Below are positions 1 through 11,535 of a stretch of DNA of 64,000 nucleotides, piece after piece. Source of the stretch: Beroe forskalii (Eukaryota > Ctenophora > Nuda > Beroida > Beroidae); contig WFMF01000121.1 of NCBI GenBank assembly GCA_011033025.1, positions 310,001 to 374,000 on the forward strand. Direction: 5' to 3'. The notes beneath the pieces were generated by a model. That model saw nothing but the letters and a program-made list of their open reading frames with translations, was not told the DNA's origin and ran no database searches. The position numbers were made by a program, and so were the translations under genes. Positions within the stretch are counted from its first letter, which is position 1. Each line of letters starts with the position of its first letter.

Positions 1-20
1 AGCATCGTATCAAATAACCT

Positions 21-430
21 GGGGAGGGAAGTTGGTGAGCGTGACTGAGTTATCGTGATAAATTCATGGGGGAGGGAAGTTGGGTTAGCTTGACCGATTT
101 ATCGTGATAACTTCACCAGGCTCAATAAAAAGGAAGTTTGGTTAGCTTGATGGAGTTATCGTGATAAATTCATGGCGGAGGGAAGTTGGGTTAGCTTGAC
201 CGAGTTGTCGCGATAAATTCAAGGGGGAGAGAAGTTGGGTTAGCTTGACCGAGTTATCGTGATAAATTCAAGGGGGAGAGAAGTTGGGTTAGCTTGACCG
301 AGTTATCGTGATAAATTCATGGGGGAGGGAAGTTGGGTTAGCTTGACCGAATTATCGTGATAAGTTCACCAGGCTCAATAAAAAGGGAGTTTGGTTAGCG
401 TGGCCGAGTTATCGTGATAACTTCACCAGG
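21..430. repeat. Minisatellite, ~50-60 bp unit
   Basis: Imperfect tandem copies share the core TTAGCTTGACCGAGTTATCG followed by TGATAAATTCA. The spacer alternates between a GGGGGAGGGAAG form and a CACCAGGCTCAATAAAAAG form, so the array mixes two unit lengths. It probably continues left of the window. No coding potential was seen. Confidence 0.9.
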
Positions 431-493
431 CTCAAATTACTCAAAGCGTAAATAACAATGTAGCGAAGAAAGAACTGTGAAGCAGGTACAAAA

Positions 494-655
494 CATAACA
501 ATGAGCAGACAAAGTTACAGATAAACAGAGTTACAGAAAAATATAGTTACAGACAAACAGAGTTACAGATAAACAGAGTTACAGACAAACAGAGTTACAG
601 ACACACAGAGTTACAGATATGAACAGAGTTACAGAAAAACAGAGTTACAGACAAA
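494..655. repeat. Minisatellite, 17-bp unit
   Basis: About nine copies of ACAGAGTTACAGATAA-like units, differing mainly in one A-rich spacer (ATAAAC, ACAAAC, AAAAAC). Confidence 0.9.
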
Positions 656-722
656 CGATTCCTGACAATATCGCAGGCTCAGCGCTCAGCGATTAATCGC
701 CATATCATGGTTGCTATTTGGT

Positions 723-768
723 GGCTGCACAGTTTCCTGTACACTCGGTTGAGTGAACCGTGTGGCTT
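723..768 (-). repeat. SINE fragment
   Basis: This matches the middle of the full-length SINEs at 20641-20953 and 28098-28399 (CACAGTTTCCTGTACACTCG and the segment after it). The tRNA-like head is missing, so it is a truncated copy in the same orientation as the 20.6-kb copy. Confidence 0.7.
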
Positions 769-879
769 AAGCTTGAATTTAATATCTCATTCTTAGCTTA
801 GCACTGGAATGGAACCCTGGATGTTTCGATCACAAGCCAGAGTGCCAGACTTGATACCATTACACCAACGACTCACCGA

Positions 880-1010
880 TAATTCATTACATCATGATGG
901 CTGTTATACTCACCGATTAATCGCCACATCATTATGGTATACTCAACGATTAATGGCAACATCATGATGGAACACTCACCGATTAATCGCCACATCATGA
1001 TGGCGATGAG
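880..1010. repeat. Minisatellite, ~30-bp unit
   Basis: Four diverged units contain ACTCACCGATTAATCGCCAC followed by ATCATGATGG. The interval to about 1540 holds only short open frames with no recognisable domain. Confidence 0.8.
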
Positions 1011-1548
1011 GCCCCCCACGAAGGGGGCTACTGACGAAATGATGAATGTGATCCATGCTCCCTCGGGCCGGCAATTTGATGTGCTACTTGAGAGACCCAT
1101 TCATGGGAAACGTCAGGCGGAGGCGGATGGGAAATGTCAGACAGAGGAGCGTATCAGGGTATTTAGTGGGTGTTCTTGAGCGGTGTTTGTCAGGAAGTAA
1201 TGAACAAACACTCAGGGAAGTCAAGTGTGGTTCACACGATTTGATAGTGTTCCTTCAAGTGGATATTTTATTCGATAGCACCACGCAATCTGAATCTGAA
1301 AACTTTCCAACTAAATATATCTGATAAAAGTCGTTAGTTCCTCTGCGAAAGCCTTCAAGCTCGTTACCACAAACTATTCCTTGTCACCAAATAATTCCTT
1401 GAAAACGTCACTGAAAATTCCTTTTAAAAACTGTGCTACACCGCTGAGAACTGCCTCTTGTGTGTGATTGCAGTGTACTGCACGCCCTCTGATCACTGCA
1501 TTCTGATTGGCTGGAGTCCTGTCACGTGAACATTTTCCTGGACAAATA

Positions 1549-1783
1549 TTACCATATAAGGAGATATTACCATATAGGGAGATATTACCGTAAAAGGAGA
1601 TATAACCTTGAAAGGAGATATTACCATACAGGGAGATATTACCATACAGGGAGATATTACCATACAGGGAGATATTACCATATAAGGAGATATTACCATA
1701 TAAGGAGATATTACCATGAAAGGAGATATTACCATATATGGAGATATTACCATATATGGAGATATTACCATATAAGGAGATTT
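1549..1783. repeat. Minisatellite, 18-bp unit
   Basis: About thirteen copies of GAGATATTACCATATAAG-like units. The unit is a multiple of three, so long open frames occur on both strands (GNISLY repeats on the minus strand). These are by-products of the array, not genes. Confidence 0.95.
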
Positions 1784-1897
1784 CCGTTACATTTCTACAC
1801 GTATAAGGGAAGTACACGGGTTGGTAACTTAAACGCAAGGAAATATGGGGGAGTATAAAAACCGGGTAGGATCCCGAAATAGTAACAACATTGATAA

Positions 1898-1950
1898 TTG
1901 ACCAATCAGTGCGCGAGTTCAGGGTCAACTCGCGTGCTGATTGGTTAATG
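1898..1950. repeat. CCAAT-box foldback, copy 1
   Basis: A palindrome with arms GACCAATCAGNGCGCGAGTT and the inverse, carrying two inverted CCAAT boxes (CCAATCAG / CTGATTGG). Related copies lie at 21650-21712, 22944-23001 and about 39361-39412. The flanks from 1784 to 2337 show nothing else. Confidence 0.85.
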
Positions 1951-2339
1951 TCTAATGGAACTGTGAATAAGAATTCCTCCCCCTCTCCAGATTAATAAAT
2001 CAAGAAAACAATTATTGTTAAATTAAATAGTTTATTTATTTCGAGGCTATAATGTGTATTTAAATATGGCAGAAATCTCCAAAACGAAAGCAACAAGGTT
2101 AAAACGTTAAGCAACAATTCATAAACAAGGTTATTTTCAGGGCGTACATTGGATGATATCGACCCGTTTATCCACTAAATTCATCCTGGTATGTCCAAGG
2201 AGATAGGCTCTGGTATTTCTATATCTAACCGCAGTACAGAAGTGCAGTAGAAGATGCAGACTATATGAGATCATTAATAAATAATACGAAAACCAGGTGG
2301 ATTGGCTTCGACCTTTCGAGACTAGCGTCATCAGTTCAC

Positions 2340-2560
2340 CATTCGAAACACTGATAATGACGTCATCACTTCACCATTTTCCATTATAAACCCTGATAAT
2401 GACGTCATCAACTCACCACTCTAAACCCTGATAATGACGTCATCAGTTGACCATTCTAAACCCTGATAATAAAGTCATCAACTCACCACTCTAAACCCTG
2501 ATAATGACGTCATCAGTTCATCATTATAAATCATAATAATGACGTCATCCTCTCAACAAC
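2340..2560. repeat. TGACGTCA minisatellite, 35-bp unit
   Basis: Tandem units of CACCACTCTAAACCCTGATAA followed by TGACGTCATCAACT. Exact TGACGTCA palindromes begin near 2358, 2400, 2435, 2505 and 2540; the copy near 2470 is mutated. The same 35-bp unit recurs near 3685-3727, 19793-19835 and 36190-36232, and as the core of dispersed MITEs. Confidence 0.9.
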
Positions 2561-2671
2561 ATTAACTACCAGGATCTTACTTTAATATATTATCTTGGCA
2601 CAGCTAAAAAGAAACGCAGAACGAATCTTAGATCTTTTTATAGGACGATTCTTATACCCTCGCGCGCGGTG

Positions 2672-2917
2672 CAACGTCATAAACGTACTACGTTACGCTA
2701 TGATAATGACGTCATCTTAAAACTGCATATTTCAGCTGTGTGCAAGCAGACGATATTCAGCGGATCGTAGACTTCCTCGGAGTGAAACTTACTTCGAATG
2801 TCCTAAATATAAGTTAGCGGCGTAATTTGAGGTCTAACTATAGGTATATATTATGTTTGTTGGTGGTATATTAACGTCATCAACGTACTACGTTACGCTG
2901 TGATAATGACGTCATCA
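2672..2917. repeat. Paired TGACGTCA elements
   Basis: Two copies of a 46-bp segment (2672-2717 and 2871-2917) contain CGTACTACGTTACGCT then TGATAATGACGTCATC. They flank about 150 bp of unique sequence. They look like two related MITE remnants. Confidence 0.7.
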
Positions 2918-3440
2918 GTCTAAATGTAGGTATATGTTTGTTAGTGACTATGTATTAGTTAGTGGTATAGTAGTATACTTGTAATATATAAGCTTGCAAT
3001 ATATACCGTAGAAGGTTTATTTATGGAGGTCGTAATTTGGGGATTTTTCAGAAAAATCCCCATTTTTTCACACACCATGACAGTTCAAAATGACGGCATT
3101 ATCATATTATGTGAACTAGAGTAATGACTTGATAAAAATGCCCACCCTACCAAATTAATGAACACCAAAATTTTACTCCATATAAATACCCTCCTTAGGT
3201 AGGCACCGCAAATCAGCAGAAATCTACGGAGAATGTATTCAATTATCTAATTGAATACTTTTGGGGCATCGGAAATTTGGGGATTCAAATCATTTTTTTC
3301 GCTCCACAGAACTATGTCTCGTGAAGCAAAAGAAAAGATAAAAGCCAAGTAGGTAGGTACAGCAACGTGCAGAGTGTACCATAAAAGCGTAATACAGGAG
3401 CAATCCTGAGAGTGTATTCAATTATAGGGCCACATGAAAC
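2918..3440. other. Non-coding stretch with short hairpin
   Basis: No gene seen. A perfect short hairpin (GGGGATTTTT CA GAAAAATCCCC) sits at about 3039-3062. A second GGGGATT-containing segment near 3290 suggests more of the same repeat. Confidence 0.5.
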
Positions 3441-3444
3441 AGGG

Positions 3445-3665
3445 AACAAATTCACAAAAAACAATCACCAAAACTTTCATAGTTAGAAAGTTGTACAATA
3501 AATTCGTGGCTTAATTACGAAGAAAATTCATAAGAACAATCACTAAAACTTTTATGGTTAGAAAGTTGCACAGTACAATCTTGGCTTAATTAGAAAGAAA
3601 ATTCACAAAAACAATCATCAAACTTTCATAGTTAGAAAGTTGTACAATAAATTCGTCGCTTAATA
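3445..3665. repeat. ~72-bp tandem repeat, three copies
   Basis: Three copies share AACTTTCATAGTTAGAAAGT followed by TGTACAATAAATTCGT. The core is itself an inverted repeat (ACTTTC/GAAAGT). Two 35-bp TGACGTCA units follow directly (3685 and 3720). Confidence 0.85.
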
Positions 3666-3729
3666 ACACTCTAAGCCCTGATAATGACGTCATCAACTCA
3701 TCACTCTAAGCCCTGATAATGACGTCATC

Positions 3730-4065
3730 ATTGGTTCGTGGTGTTGAAATTGAGGTTCCCATCATTTCCCCAAATTTGACTGTATAACCAATATGTGTGC
3801 ACCGGCATTGATTGATAAAAACGCGTAAATTTCGACATAATGATATGGAAATTAAATTGTGCGCACTGTAAATTGCGCGTCTTCATCAATCCTTTCGTCG
3901 ATCGATGCATGAGCACACTTATGTGTTGTTCCATGTGTATGTTTTCGGCTCAAGTCAGTTAGGCAGATAACTTCTTGAGTTGAGGCCATTGGGGTTTGTT
4001 ACCCAACTGGCACTTATAGTTAAGCGTTCAATAGTTTGCATAGTCACCTGCCCTCTGCTATTTAG
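3730..4065. other. Unannotated stretch
   Basis: One 68-codon minus-strand frame (3728-3934) has no recognisable motif. No repeat or RNA signal was identified. Confidence 0.4.
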
Positions 4066-4251
4066 GTACTTTAGAGGCGTAAGACGAACACGCAGACATT
4101 ATAGAGCCCTGCGCAAGCAGGGCTCTATATAATATTTAAATGTCGACAGCACAGCTGGAGACATGTAAATGATTTAGAGTGCGAGGTGAAGCGAAGCTGA
4201 GCCGAGTGCTCTAAATCATATTTCTGCAGTGAGTCTGAGCCTCTAAAGTAC
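4066..4251. mobile_element. 186-bp MITE-like foldback element
   Basis: Exact 13-bp terminal inverted repeats, GTACTTTAGAGGC and GCCTCTAAAGTAC. Inside are two nested hairpins: AGAGCCCTGC GCAA GCAGGGCTCT near 4101-4127, and one around ATGATTTAGAG / CTCTAAATCAT. There is no coding capacity. Likely a non-autonomous DNA element. Confidence 0.75.
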
Positions 4252-4349
4252 TATAGTAGTCGAACGGTGTACAAAAGACACACCCTGTACACAACAAGCA
4301 CACATTACCTTATATGGTAATAATAAAAAATGCTTGTTAACACAGAAAA

Positions 4350-4655
4350 AAAAGCGCATAACTCAGCCGTTTTTTGAGCAATTTTGATCAAACTTTCAGG
4401 ATATTACGAGCAAGATATGACCAATACATTCCTGGAGTAGCTAACATTTCTGACCCTCAGAAATTGAGATATGACAAATAAACCGGTGTTTTGTTTTAAA
4501 GTTACCGCTTAACAACTGGCTTTTCGGTCATAACTCCGCTTCTGGAGCTCAAAAATGAATCTAAACTTCACTGAGATGTTGCTTTTATAAAGCTCTGGAT
4601 ATCCTGAAAGTTTCATCAAGTTTGCTCAAAAAACCTCGGAGATATGCACATTTTT
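4350..4655. mobile_element. ~300-bp foldback element
   Basis: Imperfect inverted arms: GCATAACTCAGCCGTTTTTT with a following AACTTTCAGGATAT on the left, and ATATCCTGAAAGTTTCATCA with GCTCAAAAAACC and GAGATATGC on the right. The interior is non-coding. Confidence 0.65.
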
Positions 4656-4659
4656 GTAC

Positions 4660-5550
4660 CGCAAAAGCAAAGGTCGCGTAGATGTGTATTTAAATTGTGT
4701 GTCATAACAAACACATGATATAAAGCGCGTGTAGAACACGACTCTACGCATATAGTACTACCCTTTAAATCGGTCAAAACTTGTCGTGAGACTACTATAG
4801 ACTATTCGGCACGCCAACATGTCAGCCTCGCCGCTCGCGGTACGACCGTTACTCCTGAGACTTAATTGTTAAATGTGAGGAGTCCTGTCGTTCGGCACAG
4901 CGCATCTACATACATCTATGTGTTAAGTAGAGTTGTAAAGTTGTACAGCAGCCATTGCAGCCAATGAAGTCGAATAATCGAATATGTAAACTGTTGGAAA
5001 ACAGGCAAAGTTGGCAAAATATAACATGTAATAGGTATTAGAAAATATGTGAAATGGATTGACTATAATCGGAATGGGAGTGAAATCAATATATTGTCAA
5101 CAAAACAACTTCTCATAACATATTATTATGCAGTGTTTTAAACGTTTTTTATGGGTTCAAAACACACCTTAGATTCTCAGATTTGGTGGAAAAATCAGAC
5201 ATTTACCTACCGTTAAATGTGAGAGAAACTGTTTAAAGTGAGGAGAATGCGTCCATTTACGAATATATACACCTACCGTTTAGTTCTGGCGATGTCAATC
5301 GAATAATTTCTTAAGAAAGACCCTTTTTAATGTCTTCTGCTCGATCAAAACGTTTCTCTGGTTCAGAAAAGGACCAAGGAATGAGTTAAAAGAGCTCGTC
5401 AAATTCTAAGATATGCGCCCTCCTGAAATATAGGGACATCCCAAAATTTAGATTTAAGTATTTGAACTGTATTAGAAGTTAATTAAAGAGCAGTACAATA
5501 ATATACGAAATCATAAAGCGGGTGTTTCCTCAGGAAATATCCCAGGGCTA
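4660..5550. other. Intergenic, no gene seen
   Basis: AT-rich unique-looking sequence. A CG-rich patch near 4810-4900 has short palindromes (CCGCTCGCGG). No open frame, RNA gene or tandem repeat could be supported. Confidence 0.5.
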
Positions 5551-5555
5551 GCGAT

Positions 5556-7473
5556 GGGGGGGATGAAGCCCAAAAAAAACCAAAAAAAACCAAAAAAAAC
5601 CTAGCCCAAGAATCGGAAAAGTAGGGTGGGCCTTGGTTTTTTTTGGTTTTTTTTGGTATTTTTTGGTTTTTTTTGGTTTTTTTTGGTTTTTTTTGGTTTT
5701 TTTGGGTTAGGTTTTTTTCAAAAATTTTGACTTTTTCATGCCAATATGGATTGTTGATGCTATTAATGTGTTGTTATTGATATTACTATAGTTTCAAACA
5801 ATATTCGTTAGTTTTATCGATGTTTTGGGTGATTTGTGGTGTTTTATATGACATAATCAGTACATTAAGGCATTGTTTGGTGAACTATCAGCAAAGCACT
5901 GCTCAAGAGTTGCCGAGGTCAGCCAGCATGATCAGCAGGGGGTTAATAGTGGTCAGACTTGAATCACCAGGCCAGGGGCCACTCAGTGCTGAAATAAGGA
6001 CATAGGGGCCCTGCAAACTGCCAAGTGCTAGTGAACCAGGGGGTTTCTTAGGGCTCACTGGTTTGCTCATGGCTGATAAAGTTCAGACTAGTGTCATCTG
6101 AGATCAACAAGGTGTTTTGGAAAAGTCACCATTTCAAAGGATAGCCAAGGGTCGCCAGGGAGACAGTCACTTATGATTGTCCAATATCAAGGTACTGTAA
6201 TGGTCAGAAGGAGCCAGGAGTTAGACAAGGTTAAGCAACGGGTCGCCATGCTACTATGGGATCAAAAGGCTTTTGAGGGAAGAAGTTGAGTGAGGACAAT
6301 CAAGACATCAGATAATCACTCATTCAGTTGTTATTAAAAAGGGACAGCCAAGGTTCAGCATGAAGTCAGCCAATGTTCATGAAGGGACCACTATTGCAGT
6401 CAGAAGAGGCAAGAAGGTCACTCAGGTTTTAACTTCTTGCTAGGGGTAAGTGAAACGTCAAATAGGTATCAGGAAAAGGTCAGTCAAATTTTCTCTGGGG
6501 TTGGTAAGAGTTTGCCAAGTGCAGTTTCGCCCTTGATTCACCAACCCTCCAAAGCAAAAGAAATATTTCCTGTGTGCTGGCGGTATATAATATGCAACTT
6601 ATGTCCATGCTGGAGTGGAGAGACCCTACATGTCTTAAATGAGCCATGCAGCTAGGACATCCACCACATTCAGCCAGGCAAGACTCTTGCCTGGCTGAAT
6701 GTGGTGAATGTCCTAACTGCATGTCATTAAAGGAACTGAAAACCGTAGGGCTCCATACAGGGCTAGCGCTGCACCTTCTGGTAATAATGTTGCGATGTAT
6801 ATGCCTTTAGTTATAATATGCTCAAAATTAAGGGCCAGAAAAGGACAAAAGGTTCTGTAAAGTATCCCCAGGGGTTAGGGTCACTCAGTCAGGTAGTGTT
6901 AGGATATGATTGTCTTGGTTCAGCAGGGAGGAATGTTAGGCCCAAAAAAGGTCTTCCAGGACTCAATAAAGCAGGAGCAATAAAGCTGAGGATCAGCCTA
7001 AGTATGTACATAAAATACAATTGACAAGAAGCTCAGATAAGCTCATAACTCTATAATAAGGACCATGTTCAAACAGCTTTTGATAAACATTTATGTCCTA
7101 GAACAGCAATATGACCCCTTAGGCTAAGCTCGATTGGACCTGACCTGGAAAAAGTACCCACCAGACTCTAGTGTAAGGAGTTAAGGACCAATTTCAGAAC
7201 GATTAGATGAGTGAAAATATTCAATTATATTCAGTAACTTACACAATTATAGGTCGTTTAGGCTACATACCAAGCTCCTGTGGATCTACAGTCATATGGT
7301 AGACATCATAAAACAATCGAATTTTAACCTAAAAATCGTTTGGAAATGTGCTAGAAATTAATAAAATGTAACCCAAAAAAAACCAAAAAAAACCTAAAAA
7401 AACCAAAAAAAACCTAGCCCAAGAATCGGAAAAGTAGGGTGGGGCTTGGTTTTTTTTGGGCTTCATCCCCCCC
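5556..7473. mobile_element. 1.9-kb composite element with inverted ends
   Basis: The element starts GGGGGGGATGAAGCCC then AAAAAAAACC and ends with the exact inverse. Just inside each end the same module (CTAGCCCAAGAATCGGAAAA, GTAGGGTGGG) occurs in direct orientation, flanked by A8CC / GGT8 blocks. It is therefore bounded by both inverted and direct repeats. The interior has only short frames (61 to 80 codons) without recognised domains, so it is non-autonomous or of unknown class. A 77-nt near-perfect hairpin lies at 6646-6722. Confidence 0.75.
6646..6722. repeat. 77-nt near-perfect hairpin
   Basis: Two 37-nt arms around a three-base centre near 6684; I count two mismatches. The arm core is CCACATTCAGCCAGGCAAG. 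It lies inside the 5556-7473 element. It could form a cruciform or a long stem-loop RNA. Confidence 0.9.
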
Positions 7474-7655
7474 AGCGATAGGATTGATTGCAAACCCGCT
7501 TGGGGCACCCTTAATAAGGGCTTTTAAAATGAAAATAGAATAGGCGCGTTTCCATGTATTTTGTGTAGATTTTAGTACTACAAGCATATAAACTCATGAC
7601 TTCATGCAGGGATATATAAAGAGCAAAGGAAGGATTTACTAAACGACACGTAAGA

Positions 7656-7745
7656 GAAATAGGCGGTTCCACGTCATCATCTCACTACATTGAGCTATGA
7701 TAATGACGTCATCTTCCCGCCTATTTCCCGTGCGCGGGGTATAAA
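7656..7745. mobile_element. AAATAGGCGG MITE carrying TGACGTCA
   Basis: About 90 bp with terminal inverted repeats GAAATAGGCGG / CCGCCTATTTC. The core is ACGTCATCATCTCACTACAT then TGAGCTATGATAA and TGACGTCA (7704-7711). It is the clearest copy of a family found throughout the window. Confidence 0.85.
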
Positions 7746-7794
7746 CCTATTGTACAATGCGCAGGTCTACTGTCTGTGCAGAGTATAATAAGCG

Positions 7795-8000
7795 GATAAG
7801 TCAGCAGCAGTATTTGTGTAGTAATACGGTGAGTAATAATGTCGAGCCCCGAAGGGGCGAGCCATTATTACGAACCGTATTACGTACTAATACTGCAACC
7901 ACTATAGTTTCGGACATATTATTCTAATTAGATTTGCTTCGAAAACCACTCGATTTTAGCAGTTTTGTAACAAAACTTATCCAAATATATAGCAGTTGCA
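7795..8000. mobile_element. Hairpin repeat family, + copy
   Basis: A long palindrome around GTAATAATGTCGAGCCCCGA then AGGGGCGAGCCATTATTA, flanked by TAGTAATACGGT and its inverse. It is followed at about 7935-7990 by a segment (CTCGATTTTAGCAGTTTTGT) whose reverse complement lies at 43680-43745, next to the tandem hairpins of the same family. Confidence 0.75.
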
Positions 8001-8465
8001 GTATTATAAAGTTATAAGGTTCCCTCGCTGTTCACAGGAATTTTATTTTGAAGATGGCGCAGACCCAACCTAAGATGCTGGATTTTTCTTACTCCATGCC
8101 AAAAATTGGAAAGTTTCCAGCTTTTGTCTTTCCTGACAAAACTGAGAATCATGAAAAAATTTGAAAATTGCAGGCTAGGATGCCATTATCTCCAGCGCCC
8201 CCAAAAGAAAAACCATAATCTTGATGCACACTCATATTCACATGATTTTCGAAACCTCCTGATTTGAATGGGTATCATTGAACGTTTTAACTTGACCTAA
8301 GATACTTATATCATCTCATGAAACATTCTGGGATGTTTTCTGTGACCCTTCATTTGGGGTTGTATTGTCCAAAGTAATAAGCAAATATTGCCTAGAATGT
8401 CCATTTGGTAGAGTGTAAACGCTCGAGTGTACACTGTACACTACTACACTATACGGTCGTATGAA
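8001..8465. other. Unannotated stretch
   Basis: No open frame of note, no repeat and no RNA gene recognised. Confidence 0.4.
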
Positions 8466-8467
8466 AG

Positions 8468-8700
8468 TAAACCAATGACCCCCTGGTGACCCCCAGGTGC
8501 CCCCTGTTGAACCCCAGGTGTCCCCCTGTTGAACCCCTGGTGACCCCCTGTTGAACCCCTGGTGACCCCCTGGTGAACCCCTGGTCTCCCCCTAGTGACC
8601 CCCTGCTGACCCCCTGTTGACCCCCTGTTGACCCCCAGCTGACCCCCAGCTGACCCCCTGGTGACCCCCTGGTGACCCCTGGTGAACCCCTGGTAGTGCC
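8468..8700. repeat. GC-rich minisatellite, ~18-bp unit
   Basis: Units of the type CTGGTGACCCCCTGTTGAAC vary between TGGTGA, TGTTGA and AGCTGA. The minus-strand reading (GSPGVTRGSPGG) is low-complexity and is not considered a gene. Confidence 0.9.
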
Positions 8701-8840
8701 ATACACCTCTATAGCTAAGACATTGGATTTGCTAGACTATTAAAGTCAAGCAAAGTTAATTGTCCGCAATATGAGAATATGAAGGACAGAAATCTAAGTC
8801 TTGGCTGTATGACAGACGACGCTGAAAGTAGATAATATGA

Positions 8841-8939
8841 TGTTACTACACACTATTGAGGTGTGGATTGGCGAATATTCCTCGATGCGAAGCCGAGTGG
8901 AATATGGGAAATCCACACCGATATCCGTGTGTAATAACA
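8841..8939. mobile_element. ~100-bp foldback element
   Basis: Ends TGTTACTACACAC / GTGTGTAATAACA (imperfect inverse), with inner arms GGTGTGGATT and AATCCACACC, and GAATATTCC / GGAATATG. Non-coding. It resembles the other CG-centred foldbacks here. Confidence 0.75.
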
Positions 8940-9194
8940 TTATTATTTAACGATCCGAAAAAAGTAACAATTCCGCTCCGTAAACTGGATTTCAAACTCG
9001 GCGAACGGGCTGTGATTATATAATTTTAAAGTATGAGAGACAGACATTTGACAGGTTGTCAGCTTGTCTTAAAACTGACAGATCTCTGACAATTAATGTA
9101 AAACGCGTGAGATATAGACTAAAATCTAAAATAGTAGAAGAATCAGTTGAAGAATCAGTTGCAGTGGGGTTGTACTCAAGAGTCGCATTAATCC

Positions 9195-9340
9195 AATTGA
9201 TCTGGGTAAATTCTGATATTCCTCTTACGTTGCGAACTCGCTTAGCGAAATAAGGGGTTATTATTGATAAATTACCACTTGTTTCACTAAACGAGTTCGC
9301 AATTTAAGAGAAATATCAGAATTTATTCAGATCAAATTGA
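9195..9340. mobile_element. ~145-bp foldback element
   Basis: Arms TTGATCTGGGTAAATTCTGA ... GCGAACTCG on the left and CGAGTTCGC ... TCAGAATTTATTCAGATCAA on the right, with a few mismatches. The short plus-strand frame over the left arm is not a credible gene. Confidence 0.8.
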
Positions 9341-10600
9341 GAAAAATTTGGGAGCAATCACAAAATCGCGTCAAAATTGAACTGTCAGTAGATCGATTTC
9401 TCAATGGCCACTTAGATTTGAATGTCATGATGACTATAATATTATTGATTAAATTAGTTAATAATTCACATAATGTGAATAAATCCAAGATCTAACGATT
9501 TCAGATAATTGGATGTATAATGCTGAAATATTATATCGATAATCGCATTACCACCGTGTCAATTCTTTTTAAATATGATAAAAGCACGTTCTGACGCCAT
9601 GAGGCGAAGTCGACTGTTTAAATTCAGCTGTGAAAGAAAAATGTGTAGCTATGGCAACAAAATGATATACGCAATGGCTTTACGATATTACCGAACAGAA
9701 ACTCTCATTCCGCCCACAGGCCAGGGCAGTAACCGGTAAAAAGAAAATTAAAGGCCAGTTTATTTAGCCCATATAATAATATGATTTGCTGTAAGAATGA
9801 GATCATAACAACAACAATAATTATAATTACAACCAGGAAGGATGACCTCATTAGCTCATTCAATGGGTAACCACTATAATTATACTCTTAGGTAAAAAGC
9901 AAAACTTCGGAAACAATAAGGCAATTACATCTTTAAAAAGTTAACATAAAGTAACATTAATTTTGAGAACACAAAACTTCAAAACACTAAGATGAACGAA
10001 GATCCTGGCACTATTTGGAGTACATTGGAGTACAGAATAGATTTAGATTTACTTCTCTTCCAATCTCAACTCTCCCCTCTCTCTCTCTCCTCTTCCCCTC
10101 TATCCCTCTCAAACCCACACACACTATTACATTCAGGAGCAATCAGTCGCCGTTCCTACCACTAATTATTGATGATCTCACATGTATGCATATTAACTAG
10201 GCAAATGTAGTTTATGTTATGGTAAAGAGGCTTTCTCCGCAGCTGGTAAAATAAAGCCACGCCCGCAGAAAATGGGCGGTTCAACACCATATTACTTGGC
10301 GCTATGGTTATAAAAACATACATCATCCTCTTTTTTATGAAGTCTCTTGACATGCTACTGGTACCATTCATGAGAATTGACATCCCATGGAACAGTTTAT
10401 AAATTTCGAAAAAATGCCGATCAATACGTCATCAGCTTACAGAATTGGGCTATGATAATGACATCGTCAACATACAACATTTCGCTATGATAATTACGAC
10501 AAACTAAACACTTGTATCTCGTGAAGAGGCAATAACACTGAAACAATAAACTTATAACCTGTGGGATTTTCCCGAATTATCACTGCAACATCTCCCTATT
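9341..10600. other. Intergenic, no gene seen
   Basis: AT-rich sequence with a pyrimidine run (CTCTCTCTCTCCTC) near 10075. Short frames at 10015-10200 and 10162-10383 show no motif. A mutated TGACGTCA unit lies near 10440-10500. Confidence 0.5.
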
Positions 10601-10624
10601 GTTATCCACAGATTTCAAAAGAAA

Positions 10625-10860
10625 GTCACGTGATAAATTCAAGGTCACGTGGTTACACGAAGCTTCCTATTGGTCCGTACGCAGAAATTCCCTTAAAATT
10701 AGGAAAGGTCCAAAAGTTGTGATAACATAATGGTTGAAATAAGGCAAAAAATCGCTCGATGGAGTTGTTCAGTAGTTGTTCAGTAGTGTGGCGTATTCTA
10801 CACGTGATAGGTCACGTGATAGATTTAAAGTCACGTGAAAGATTGAAGGTCACGTGGTTA
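10625..10860. promoter_or_regulatory. Cluster of CACGTG E-boxes
   Basis: Six CACGTG palindromes, most as GTCACGTGA or GGTCACGTGG, fall in two groups (about 10629-10652 and 10801-10855). Both groups are followed by a similar CTTTCCATTGG / CTTCCTATTGG segment, so the pair is a diverged duplication about 200 bp apart. CACGTG is the core site of bHLH-ZIP factors such as USF, MYC/MAX and TFEB. No gene start is known nearby. Confidence 0.5.
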
Positions 10861-11362
10861 AGAAGTAGCTTTCCATTGGGTGTGATAAGACTAGCACTGT
10901 ACGAATCAGGCATACAATGGACTTCCAGCCTGGGAGTCCATTGTATGACTGGGAGCCCATTGTATGACTGGAACTTCCAGGGTATGTTTAGGACAGAAAG
11001 AAAAAGGATACTTTTATAACCAACGTCGTGTATCATTTTATCCAGACATATCGATCCGTTTGCCAGGTGCTAGTCAAATGCAGGTCTTATGCCGCATTAA
11101 TGTAGGTCTTACGCCACATTAATGCACTAATGCAGGCCTTTTGCTTGTCTAGTGCACTTCTATTTTCTAATGCTTGTTTTGCGCCTGTTTTGGGCAGGTT
11201 TAGCGCTGCATGGGAAAAAACTTGGTCACATTGACTGATCAGAATGCCGGTGATCCTTTGGAAATGATCTAGGGAGACCAAGGCCCCTAAAAGTTTCCCA
11301 AAGCCTCCCCCTAGAAGAAAAGGCCCCTACTAGAGCTCAAAAGACGAGGGCAGTTCAACTCA

Positions 11363-11535
11363 CAAACAAACAAACGACCTCCCACAAACAAACAAACGAC
11401 CTCCCACAAACAAACAAATGACCTCCCACAAACAAACAAATGACCTCCCACTAAGTTCAAAAAGACGAGGGCAGTTCAACTCACAAACAAACAAATGACC
11501 TCCCACAAACAAACGAATGACCTCCCACAAATGAC
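11363..11535. repeat. Minisatellite, ~22-bp unit
   Basis: Units of ACCTCCCACAAACAAACAAA with small changes, interrupted once by GTTCAAAAAGACGAGGGCAG, which also precedes the array. The array therefore has a two-level structure. Confidence 0.85.

Noticed and set aside
1374..1928. 184-codon minus-strand frame with GNISLY repeats
   Set aside because: Caused by the 18-bp minisatellite. The flanking residues show no domain or plausible start context.
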